The notes: generated by a model not told the origin, from the letters alone. Shown: positions 1-6,164, numbered from the stretch's first letter. The stretch is DNA of 6,381 nucleotides from Gracilibacteraceae bacterium (GCA_031274335.1 JAISQG010000113.1:1-6381); one strand, 5' to 3'. Numbers and translations are program-made.

Positions 1-752
1 GCGGGGCGCTTTTGACTTTCCTGCCGATCGAGTACATCTTCCTCATTGACGTTGTTACCGCCGCAATCGGAATCGCCGTGGTGTTTTTCTGCGTCAGGGT
101 TTCCGCCGTGTCCAAGCGGGAACACCAAGCGGGCGCCAAGGCTTATTTTCACGAAATGGAGGAGGGCCTGCGCTACATCGGCAGGACGGCGTGGCTGAAA
201 ACGCTGTTTGTCTCCTTTGCGCTGTTTTCCATCTTTGCCTCCCCGGCCATGATGCTCACACCGCTGCAGGTGGCCCGTAGCTTCGGCAGCGATGTTTGGC
301 GGCTGACCGCCATAGAGATCATCTTTGCTGCGGGCATGATGGCGGGCGGTATCGTCATGTCTGCTTGGGGCGGTTTCAAAAACAAGGCGCATACGATGGT
401 GCTGGCCTGGTTGGCCTTCGGTGTGACGACAATGCTTTTTGGCGTTGTTCCCCATTTCTGGCTGTATTTAGGCGTCATGCTCCTTTGCGGAGTCACGGTG
501 CCGTTTTTCAACACCGCCAGCATGACGCTGATGCAGACCAAGGTGCCGCCGGAGCTGATGGGGCGTGTTTTCAGCGCGGTAACGATATTCAGCGGGCTGG
601 CCCTGCCGCTAGGGATGGCGCTGTTCGGCCCCCTCGCGGACATGATGAAAATCGAAGGGCTGCTCATCGCAACAGGCGCCACGATCATCCTCGGCGGCTT
701 TGTTTTGCGCGGACGCAAGGAGCTTGTGCGGATATGCGAGGAAAACCCTTAA
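1..752 (+). CDS. MFS efflux transporter, DHA3/MefA-EntS-like (3' portion, 5' end outside window)
   Basis: The reading frame is open from base 3 (Gly-Ala-Leu-Leu...) and ends at TAA 750-752, so the real start lies upstream. The TTG at 12 is internal. About 249 residues are visible, roughly the C-terminal 60% of a usual 400-420 residue major facilitator protein. The chain has repeated hydrophobic segments: VVTAAIGIAVVFFCVRV, a long one with LFVSFALFSIFASPAMML, IIFAAGMMAGGIVMSAWGG, MVLAWLAFGVTTMLFGVV, FWLYLGVMLLCGVTVPFF and a C-terminal pair. A charged cytoplasmic loop (SKREH...EEGLRYIGRTAWLK) looks like the central loop between the two six-helix halves. The GG(F)K loop after the AGGIVMSAWGG helix and the late VPPELMGRVFS motif are typical of DHA3 drug/siderophore exporters, which use the proton gradient. 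The substrate cannot be read from sequence. The gene converges with rdhC, and nothing ties it functionally to dehalogenation. Efflux of a toxic haloorganic or its product is possible but unsupported. Confidence 0.85.
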   Translation, partial: GALLTFLPIEYIFLIDVVTAAIGIAVVFFCVRVSAVSKREHQAGAKAYFHEMEEGLRYIGRTAWLKTLFVSFALFSIFASPAMMLTPLQVARSFGSDVWRLTAIEIIFAAGMMAGGIVMSAWGGFKNKAHTMVLAWLAFGVTTMLFGVVPHFWLYLGVMLLCGVTVPFFNTASMTLMQTKVPPELMGRVFSAVTIFSGLALPLGMALFGPLADMMKIEGLLIATGATIILGGFVLRGRKELVRICEENP

Positions 753-769
753 TATTTTAGCGCGGCGGC

Positions 770-804
770 AAGGGGACAGCCCTCTGAGAAAAGGCTGTCC
801 CCTT
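770..804. repeat. Perfect 12-bp inverted repeat, REP-like hairpin between convergent genes
   Basis: AAGGGGACAGCC (770-781) is exactly mirrored by GGCTGTCCCCTT (793-804), with an 11-nt loop. It fills most of the 56-bp gap between the stop of the MFS gene (752) and the stop of rdhC (809). The position suits a bidirectional transcription stop, but neither strand has a U-tract after the stem, so it is not a canonical intrinsic terminator. GGGGACAG...CTGTCCCC palindromes are widely dispersed in many bacterial genomes, some linked to REP-associated Y1 transposases. From memory this one fits that style, but no second copy is in the window. Confidence 0.7.
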
Positions 805-808
805 GAGT

Positions 809-2065
809 TCAAACGCCGAAAATGCCCATGAATATGCTCAATATAACAACGCCCAAAGCCGTTACATAAAAACCACCGGCAATCCCATCGCCCCCGGCGG
901 TCGGACCGATTTTTTGGGCTGTCTTGGGCTTGAATAACTCACGACGCCAAGCCGACAACAGATCCAGCAGTGTTCCGACCGGGCAAAGTGTGCGGCACCA
1001 AAAGCGGGGTATAAGCAGGGCGGCTACCAGGGCGATGCCCAAAAGCATGAAGGCCAGAAAACCGCCGGAAAAGCGAAAAGCCGCCTGAAAGGGCTCATAA
1101 CTCCAAAGCGCCGGTTTTCCCGTCAAAAAAGCCAGCAGCAAAACCAACCACAGCAACAGCTTTTTGACTTGCCGCACCGCCTCGTTATGCGGAATAGACA
1201 GCCGACGCACCCTGATCAACCCCAGGAGTTCCTGCAAAGCGCCGAAGGGGCAGAGCCAGTGGCAATAGAAATTACTGCCGGCCAGCAGCGGCGGCAACAA
1301 GGCGGCGCCCATCAACATGTACCATAGCGCGCCGGTTTGCACCTGGGGCAGATTGCCCTGTCCCAGAGAGGCTATTTGCACTATGGTCAGCGGCTGCCGC
1401 AGGTAAAAGCCCAGCAGCGCCAAAGTCAAAAGCAGTAGAATAATGCGTGATATTTTTCCCGCGGCAGGGTGTTGCTTGATAAAACGGCCCCGACATAGGG
1501 GCAAAAGCAGCAGTATGCTTACGGCCAACTCCGGCAGCCCCAACTGCCAGGACTGGCGCAGGGCCGCTTCCGCCGTCAATAATCCCAGTTCGCCAACCGC
1601 CAGCTCGCCGGATAGACGGCGCACCGCTTCGGTAACGGCGCGCGCTGAGTAGGTGGCGCCGGAGACGCCGTCGATATTTTCCCCTAAAACCAGAGCTTCG
1701 CCGGCCGGGCGATTCTTGAAACGACCGAAAAAGTCCGCCGTTTTCAACAGATTATAGTAAAGAACCGTTTCCTGCTGCCGTAAGACTTCCACTGCCAGAA
1801 TTTGCCCGCCGGGCGCGAAGACCACGCCCACGGTGACCGGGCCGGCATAGCCCGCGCCGCTGCTTATACCGGCATAACCAAGCAGGCTGTGATCGGCGGC
1901 CAAATACCGGAATAAACCCTTGCCCGCCGGCTGCCGCTCTGCAGCTACGGGAAAAGCGGCGTCGTAAAATTCGGCCGCCGCGGGATTCACAGCTGCTGCC
2001 GCAAACCAGGAATACCCCAGAGCCAAAAACAGGGTAATCAACAATAATTTGTTCAGCAGCGTCAT
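809..2065 (-). CDS. rdhC: RdhC: NosR/PceC-like membrane FMN-binding flavoprotein with two CX3CP motifs
   Basis: This 418-residue integral membrane protein belongs to the NosR/PceC type. A hydrophobic helix at about 4-22 is followed by an exoplasmic FMN-binding domain (about 60-155). That domain carries the flavinylation motif DGVSGATYS (D132 to S140), and Thr138 is the predicted ApbE-type covalent FMN site. Six further hydrophobic segments follow (about 178-191, 205-222, 246-263, 302-316, 336-354, 397-416). Two CX3CP motifs, C268-HWL-C272-P and C357-RTL-C361-P, sit after helices that place them on the cytoplasmic side, and the positive-inside loops RVRR, RQVKK and RRELFKPK agree. In PceC the flavin and cysteines are proposed to move electrons toward the exported dehalogenase, though the exact role is debated. 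The ATG lies 3 bp after the rdhB stop with no purine-rich ribosome site, so translation is probably coupled to rdhB. As the last gene of the rdhABC operon it fits the Desulfitobacterium/Dehalobacter order, minus rdhT. Confidence 0.88.
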   Translation of the reverse strand: MTLLNKLLLITLFLALGYSWFAAAAVNPAAAEFYDAAFPVAAERQPAGKGLFRYLAADHSLLGYAGISSGAGYAGPVTVGVVFAPGGQILAVEVLRQQETVLYYNLLKTADFFGRFKNRPAGEALVLGENIDGVSGATYSARAVTEAVRRLSGELAVGELGLLTAEAALRQSWQLGLPELAVSILLLLPLCRGRFIKQHPAAGKISRIILLLLTLALLGFYLRQPLTIVQIASLGQGNLPQVQTGALWYMLMGAALLPPLLAGSNFYCHWLCPFGALQELLGLIRVRRLSIPHNEAVRQVKKLLLWLVLLLAFLTGKPALWSYEPFQAAFRFSGGFLAFMLLGIALVAALLIPRFWCRTLCPVGTLLDLLSAWRRELFKPKTAQKIGPTAGGDGIAGGFYVTALGVVILSIFMGIFGV

Positions 2066-2068
2066 AAT

Positions 2069-2344
2069 TCAATCAGCGTTATTACTTTTGCGTTGATTCA
2101 AGAGGCGGGGCAGAACTACCGCCAGCAATGCCAGCACCAATCCCGGCAGTCCCATGATCAACAGGCTGAATCCGGCGGCGTGGCCTTCCATTTCCGCCAA
2201 GAATCCCAGATAGTTTTGCAAGGTAAAAAGCAGCAACGCAACGCCAAGGATCCCCAGGACATATTGATACCAAACGATGCGGGTTTTAGCGATCAGCCAA
2301 ATCGCTCCGCCGCCTATGATGATTCCCACCAGCAACCACAGCAT
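2069..2344 (-). CDS. rdhB: RdhB: reductive dehalogenase membrane anchor
   Basis: This very hydrophobic 91-residue protein has three predicted membrane helices, starting MLWLLVGIIIGG, then YVLGILGVALLLFTLQNYLG, then FSLLIMGLPGLVLALLAVV, and ends in a short basic tail. Length, helix count, the acidic-plus-Ala element (AEMEGHAA) between helices 2 and 3, and the GLP motif in helix 3 match the RdhB/PceB/TceB family. Members anchor the Tat-exported RdhA to the outer face of the cytoplasmic membrane. I chose the ATG at 2344-2342 over an upstream in-frame ATG at 2398: it has a perfect AGGAGG (2352-2357) at 7 nt spacing, and the longer form would overlap rdhA by 40 bp and add a polar, non-family extension. 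It starts 14 bp after the rdhA stop and ends 3 bp before rdhC. The family evolves quickly, so context is a large part of this call. Confidence 0.92.
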   Translation of the reverse strand: MLWLLVGIIIGGGAIWLIAKTRIVWYQYVLGILGVALLLFTLQNYLGFLAEMEGHAAGFSLLIMGLPGLVLALLAVVLPRLLNQRKSNNAD

Positions 2345-2351
2345 GGCGTGC

Positions 2352-2357
2352 CCTCCT
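2352..2357 (-). promoter_or_regulatory. Consensus ribosome binding site of rdhB
   Basis: The minus strand reads AGGAGG here, 7 nt before the chosen rdhB ATG (2344-2342) and immediately after the rdhA stop (2361-2359). It fixes the rdhB start and rules out the upstream ATG at 2398. It is the best ribosome site in the operon, so the anchor may be translated well relative to rdhA and rdhC. Confidence 0.8.
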
Positions 2358-2358
2358 C

Positions 2359-3750
2359 TCAAATATTGCGTCCCCCGGCCCGGCTGTCTATACCACATTC
2401 GGCCAGATTTTCATTGCGCCACCAACTCTCGGGGTCTTTCATGGGTTCTCCCATCGTAGCCGGGAAAGCCTGGCGATCAGCCGATACGAGCAAGGAATTA
2501 AGCAGTGGCGTGGTCGCGATCGTGCCTTTAACGATGTTGTGCAGGCTGGCCTCATCGTTAGCGGCATAGGGACATACGGCAAAACAGATGCCGCAGTTCG
2601 TTCCGCAGGTATTCCAATAATTGCGGCATTTTACAGAATCTTCAAAATATGCCTTGTGGCCGGGGTTGTTCCAAGGGCCTTTGACCTCCCAGCTCGGGTC
2701 ACGATCCATGCTCAACGCACCGGAGGGACAAAATTCGGCGCAGGTTTTGCAATCCCGGCAGAATCGCATCACCCCGAAATCAATGGGCTTGGTCGGTGCC
2801 AGAGGCAGATCGGTCAGCAAAACAGTAAAACGCGCATTCGGACCGTATTCCGGAGTGATCACCCGATTGAGCCTGGACATCTCACCCAGCCCGGCCAGCA
2901 CGGCAAAAGCCGGGTATATGCCCAGCCCGTTGACCGCCGATGTGCCAAAGGATTGATAGCCCATGGAACGCAAGAATTCATGCAACTGGGTCAGGATGAG
3001 CCACATGCGCGTATAGGTCAACGTCGTGGTTAGAGAGCCCAACTGAGTAGGGCCATAACGCATGGTCTCCTGGGACATTTGCACGGAGAAAACAATAGCG
3101 TATTTGGCCTTCTCCGGAATAACCCGCTTTTGATCGTCCTCGTAGCCGATATCAATGTTTTCAAAAACGTTGGATTTTTTGCCGGGACTGGGTTCCTGAT
3201 CATAGACAAGTTTGCGTGTGGTTTCCGGTTCCAGATGAACAAATCCTACTGTGCCGGCGCCCATATGACGCAGGGCTACACGGACGATGCGAGCGTTTTC
3301 CTCCGGGGAACCCTCGTAGCGAGGAACGCCCCGCTCCTCGGGTGTGGAAGCAGTTTGGGGCCCCATGAACAAAAACGGCGGACGTCCGGAACCCACCGCT
3401 TCTTTCAAGGCAAAATCCTTCGTTGTGTAGCCGGGTCGTTGCTCCGTTTCAAACTTGAGCAGATTTTCTTTTTGCAGATTCAAATACGAAGCGTCTTTTT
3501 CCGCTCCTCGATATTCTTTCAGACTGCCTCGAGTTGTTCGCCATTCGCTGTAACGTTTCATTTGCGCCCAATCGATTTCGGTGGTCGGCTGATCCACGTT
3601 CTTCACCCACCAATACCGGTAAGGCACATCTCCAGGCCGCGTGTCCCCGCTGACGGCTGCCAGCGCTGGTGCCGCTGAAGCCAGCGTGACTCCGGCGCCG
3701 GTCAATCCCAGCGCTTTGATAAACTGCCGGCGTGTCAGGTTTTCCGGCAT
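2359..3750 (-). CDS. rdhA: RdhA: corrinoid/iron-sulfur reductive dehalogenase, Tat-exported catalytic subunit
   Basis: This 463-residue protein has every hallmark of a respiratory reductive dehalogenase, the terminal enzyme that removes halogen from an organohalide using a cob(I)amide cofactor. A twin-arginine signal lies at 6-32 (TRRQFIK, then a hydrophobic stretch ending ALAA). The corrinoid/catalytic core spans about 150-325. By alignment from memory with PceA, Tyr246 (TLTYTRM), Asn274 and Arg307 (GPNAR) are candidates for the active-site Tyr, Asn and Arg. The first [4Fe-4S] motif is C331-x2-C334-x2-C337-x3-C341-P. The second lies in C375...C382-x3-C386-x2-C389-x3-C393-P, with one Cys more than needed. 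WWVKNVDQPTTEIDW (47-61) and HNIVKGTIATTPLLN (404-418) resemble TceA/VcrA-type enzymes rather than Desulfitobacterium PceA. The substrate is not predictable. The ATG is preceded by AAGGGGG at 7 nt spacing. Length is normal for the family and no frameshift is seen. Confidence 0.96.
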   Translation of the reverse strand: MPENLTRRQFIKALGLTGAGVTLASAAPALAAVSGDTRPGDVPYRYWWVKNVDQPTTEIDWAQMKRYSEWRTTRGSLKEYRGAEKDASYLNLQKENLLKFETEQRPGYTTKDFALKEAVGSGRPPFLFMGPQTASTPEERGVPRYEGSPEENARIVRVALRHMGAGTVGFVHLEPETTRKLVYDQEPSPGKKSNVFENIDIGYEDDQKRVIPEKAKYAIVFSVQMSQETMRYGPTQLGSLTTTLTYTRMWLILTQLHEFLRSMGYQSFGTSAVNGLGIYPAFAVLAGLGEMSRLNRVITPEYGPNARFTVLLTDLPLAPTKPIDFGVMRFCRDCKTCAEFCPSGALSMDRDPSWEVKGPWNNPGHKAYFEDSVKCRNYWNTCGTNCGICFAVCPYAANDEASLHNIVKGTIATTPLLNSLLVSADRQAFPATMGEPMKDPESWWRNENLAECGIDSRAGGRNI

Positions 3751-3770
3751 AACCTCGCCCCCTTTTTTGC

Positions 3771-3787
3771 ATTAGTTTTCTTCTAAT
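3771..3787. repeat. Small dyad ATTAG-N7-CTAAT in the rdhA leader
   Basis: ATTAG (3771-3775) and CTAAT (3783-3787) form a perfect 5-bp inverted repeat with a 7-nt spacer, 21 bp upstream of the rdhA ATG. It would lie right at the start of the rdhA transcript if the promoter proposed at 3789-3817 is real. It could be a weak RNA hairpin or part of a protein-binding site. Short AT-rich dyads like this also arise by chance. It does not match the CprK box (TTAAT-N4-ATTAA). Confidence 0.3.
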
Positions 3788-3788
3788 C

Positions 3789-3817
3789 ATCTTAACACAG
3801 AGCGAAGTGTATTTCAG
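3789..3817 (-). promoter_or_regulatory. Candidate promoter of rdhABC (extended -10)
   Basis: On the minus strand, CTGAAA (3817-3812, 4/6 to TTGACA) lies 17 bp before TAAGAT (3794-3789, 4/6 to TATAAT). TGT directly precedes the -10, giving an extended TGn element. Transcription would start near 3782, about 30 nt before the rdhA ATG. Weak hexamers plus an overlapping dyad (3800-3828) suit a promoter needing activation, presumably by the upstream response regulator. This was matched by eye to a sigma-70 consensus and is not proven. Confidence 0.4.
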
Positions 3818-3828
3818 TCTTTTCGCAC
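3800..3828. promoter_or_regulatory. Candidate operator: GCGAA/TTCGC dyad over the rdhA -35 region
   Basis: GAGCGAA (3800-3806) and TTCGCAC (3822-3828) form an inverted repeat matching at 6 of 7 positions, with arm centres about 22 bp, or two helical turns, apart. The dyad straddles the proposed -35 (3812-3817), where an activator or repressor would act. OmpR-type regulators usually bind direct repeats, so if real this may serve another protein or a dimer in head-to-head orientation. The evidence is only symmetry and position. Confidence 0.3.
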
Positions 3829-3848
3829 AAATAATACAATTCTGCCAC

Positions 3849-5351
3849 TTAATTGCCACTGTGGATCGGATCCGGTAGCGGCAAACGAATGTCAAAAAAA
3901 GTATGGCCGTCTTGATTGTAAACCGAGACCGAACCATTCATGTTTTTAACCGCTAACTTAACGATGGACAGACCCAGGCCGGCCCCGATGCCGGACCCCT
4001 TATAAAACGTGGTGAAAATCAGCGGCAGTTCTTCGTCGGCTATGCCCGCTCCGTCGTCGGTGACAGTGATGTGCATTTTGTCCCCGACCGCCCGGCTGCT
4101 GAGCGTGATGCAGGAGCGGGTAAATTTCAGTGAATTGGTCAGCAGGTTGGATATCGCCATGCGCAGTAGTTGAGGATTGGCCCAAGCATAATGCGCGCTG
4201 TCTATCTGGAGATCAATGAGCAGGGATGTATCGGCCAGAACGCCGGAAATCATCTCCAGACATTCCTCCACCACCTCGCGGATGTTCACGGTTTCACTGC
4301 TATGCAGATCAGCCGGCTGTTCCAGTTTAGTCATGGTCAGCAGTTGATTGACCAGGTTGGTCATCTTCTGGCTCTCATTCATGATGACAGCGGCGATTTG
4401 GGTCTTATCCTCAAAGACGTCGTCGCGCAGGGCTTCCGCGTAACCCTGGATAACCATGAGCGGAGTTTTGAGCGAATGGGAAAAATCAGCGAAATATAGC
4501 TGTTGATCCTTTTCGTTTTTCTGTAATTTTTGTACCATAGATTGGATATTCACGCCCAGTGAATTTATTTCCGTAATCTGGGCATTGGGAGTGAAAGCAT
4601 CTTCGATTGGATGCCGCACGGACTGCGCGTATACTTCCAATTCTTTCAAGGGTGCGGTTATTTTTTTGGTGATGAGAAAAGACGCCGTTAGCAGGGCGAT
4701 CAAACCCAGCGCAGAACTGGCGGTCAGGACGCCGGTGATATATTTCATCAACATGTAGTGCTGATCGATACATTTTATCAGGGAGATGTATCGAACGCTG
4801 GGCAGACATTCACAGCTGACTGATAGCACATATTGGAGAAAAGAGCTGTTCCCGTTTTTGAATTCCTTGAGCTGACTCACTTGGTCGGGTTCTATCAGCA
4901 AATGTCGTGGTACAAGCTTTTTCTCCACGATAAAGTCGCTTTTTGCCAGAACAATATTCGAAATAACGAGATTGAAGTTCTGATCATAAAAGAAAACGTC
5001 CAAATCATTGTTGAAATCCAGCAATTTATAGTAATTAGTCAGGATTAATTCTTCAGACATATGCGCGCTCGCGGCCTGCTCCAAAAATGGAGCGGTTTTC
5101 GCCGCCGTGACCGGTTCGCCGGCCGTGCAGTCCGGATCCATGTAACCGCCGCTGGGAAACTCAATTAAATACAGCGGAGTCATGGCTTCTAGGTTGCTGA
5201 TCGTTTTTTGCCCCAACTGAATTAGTTCGTCCGCGCTTTGGCTATAGAGGCTTTGATTTATAATCCGCACAGAAAAAGCTAATGTCAGCGTGAAGCAGAG
5301 TATTGTGATTGTCACAAACGGAATTTGAATATATCGTTTAATGCTCCACAT
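3849..5351 (-). CDS. Membrane sensor histidine kinase of the rdh-linked two-component system
   Basis: This 500-residue kinase has the classical layout: membrane helix 1 (about 8-28), an extracytoplasmic sensor region of about 175 residues (29-203), helix 2 (about 204-227) and a HAMP linker (228-280). The HisKA domain has phospho-acceptor His292 in FSHSLKTPLMVIQGYAE. The HATPase domain has N-box SNLLTNSLKF (N402, N406), G1 DDGAGI (432-437) and G2 GAGLGL (456-461). The residue after His292 is Ser, not the usual Glu/Asp, as in PhoQ (HSLKTPL), so it need not mean inactivity. I recognise no named fold in the sensor region. It contains Cys75, Cys180 and Cys182. It overlaps the response regulator by 14 bp (ATG 5351, GGGGAAG ribosome site at 5359-5365), so the two are co-translated partners. 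Because rdhA follows on the same strand, its signal may be an organohalide or redox cue (inference). Confidence 0.93.
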   Translation of the reverse strand: MWSIKRYIQIPFVTITILCFTLTLAFSVRIINQSLYSQSADELIQLGQKTISNLEAMTPLYLIEFPSGGYMDPDCTAGEPVTAAKTAPFLEQAASAHMSEELILTNYYKLLDFNNDLDVFFYDQNFNLVISNIVLAKSDFIVEKKLVPRHLLIEPDQVSQLKEFKNGNSSFLQYVLSVSCECLPSVRYISLIKCIDQHYMLMKYITGVLTASSALGLIALLTASFLITKKITAPLKELEVYAQSVRHPIEDAFTPNAQITEINSLGVNIQSMVQKLQKNEKDQQLYFADFSHSLKTPLMVIQGYAEALRDDVFEDKTQIAAVIMNESQKMTNLVNQLLTMTKLEQPADLHSSETVNIREVVEECLEMISGVLADTSLLIDLQIDSAHYAWANPQLLRMAISNLLTNSLKFTRSCITLSSRAVGDKMHITVTDDGAGIADEELPLIFTTFYKGSGIGAGLGLSIVKLAVKNMNGSVSVYNQDGHTFFDIRLPLPDPIHSGN

Positions 5352-6048
5352 AATTCGGCTTCCCCGTCAAAATAAAACCATAGCCGCGGATTGTCTGGAT
5401 TTCCACTCGGCTGGCGTGCTCTGCAAGTTTTTTCCGCAGCCTTTTGACCAAATCGTCTATGGCCCGGGTTTGAGTATCGCCTTGCGAATTCCAGATCTCA
5501 CGTAATAAATCCGTCCGGCTGACGGCTCTCTCGCTGTGCTGGATCAGATAGACCAGAAAATCGTACTCCATCAAAGTCAGATCGCCGGCGCGGTCATTAA
5601 TTTTGATGGTTCTGGTCTGAGGGTTGACGGTGATATCATCATATGTCAGGCAGTCCACGCTTTCCGCCAGCCGGTTGCGCCTGCTTGCCCTGCTCATGAG
5701 GCGGTTGACGCGCGCCACCAGTTCGCCGAGTGAAAAAGGTTTACAGAGGTAATCGTCGCTCCCGATGTTGATGCCGGCAATGCGGTCAAACTCATCGCCC
5801 CGGGCGGAAATGATAATAATAGGCACATCGCTAGCCGCTCTGATCCTTTGGCACAGAGTAAAACCGTCTGTTCCCGGCATCATTATGTCCAAAATGATCA
5901 GGTCAGCCGGTTCTGTCAGAAAACGGCTGTACATCTGATCGCCTGTGGCAAAAACTCTGACGTCATAGCCGGATTTCATCAAATAATGGCTGATCAATTC
6001 GCGAATTTCCGCCTCATCGTCGGCAATATAAATCAAATTTTGTTCCAC
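5338..6048 (-). CDS. OmpR/PhoB-family response regulator
   Basis: This 236-residue two-domain regulator starts with a receiver domain (about 4-118): acidic pocket D10-D11, phospho-acceptor Asp54 in LILDIMMPGTDG, Ser81 in IIISARG as the switch Ser/Thr, and Lys103 in CKPFS. A C-terminal winged helix (about 133-230) carries LTLMEYDFLVYLIQH, the recognition-helix region TRAIDDLVKRLRKKL and the wing IQTIRGYGFIL. Phosphorylation by the overlapping kinase should drive dimerisation and DNA binding. The likely target is the promoter before rdhA, and perhaps its own. The start is a GTG (6048-6046): it gives a normal N-terminus (MEQNLIYIADDEAEIRE), and the next Met (residue 24) would destroy the domain. 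The ribosome site GAAAGTGAG (6057-6065) is weak. A possible promoter lies about 80 nt upstream. Known Desulfitobacterium cpr loci use CRP/FNR-type CprK, so an OmpR-type pair is a different mode of control. Confidence 0.95.
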   Translation of the reverse strand: MEQNLIYIADDEAEIRELISHYLMKSGYDVRVFATGDQMYSRFLTEPADLIILDIMMPGTDGFTLCQRIRAASDVPIIIISARGDEFDRIAGINIGSDDYLCKPFSLGELVARVNRLMSRASRRNRLAESVDCLTYDDITVNPQTRTIKINDRAGDLTLMEYDFLVYLIQHSERAVSRTDLLREIWNSQGDTQTRAIDDLVKRLRKKLAEHASRVEIQTIRGYGFILTGKPNYVEH

Positions 6049-6135
6049 TGTAAAAACTCACTTTCGCCAATGGTTTGTTAAGTCAATAGCGAGACTTAGC
6101 CGCCTATAATAAATCTGCCTCTTCCCCCCTTTAGC

Positions 6136-6164
6136 AGTATAACACGCGGCTCCCAATGCCGCAA
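6136..6164 (-). promoter_or_regulatory. Candidate promoter of the two-component operon (extended -10)
   Basis: The minus strand reads TTGCGG (6164-6159) as -35, a 17-bp spacer, then TATACT (6141-6136, 5/6 to consensus). TGT precedes it, giving the extended -10 TGTTATACT. Transcription would start near 6129 and leave a leader of about 80 nt before the GTG of the response regulator. The same TGT-TA extended -10 pattern appears in the proposed rdhA promoter. It was assigned by eye. Confidence 0.5.

Noticed and set aside
173..718. Open frame on the minus strand opposite the MFS gene (181 residues)
   Set aside because: It is entirely antisense to a clear membrane transporter and its translation looks like a low-complexity mirror of that gene.
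770..804. Calling the inverted repeat a bidirectional intrinsic terminator
   Set aside because: Neither strand has a U-tract after the stem. I kept it as a repeat/hairpin with terminator function only possible.
2093..3678. Several long open frames on the plus strand opposite rdhB and rdhA
   Set aside because: They overlap strongly supported genes of known families, have no recognisable domains and no convincing ribosome sites. They are antisense shadows in GC-rich DNA.
3751..3848. Search for a CprK/FNR 'dehalobox' (TTAAT-N4-ATTAA) before rdhA
   Set aside because: No such site is present. The ATTAG-N7-CTAAT dyad has different half-sites and spacing.
6105..6110. Exact TATAAT on the plus strand, a possible -10 for the divergent gene
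   Set aside because: No -35-like hexamer lies 16-18 bp upstream (the nearest, TTGTTA, is 24 bp away), and the hexamer is about 175 bp before the ATG at 6286.
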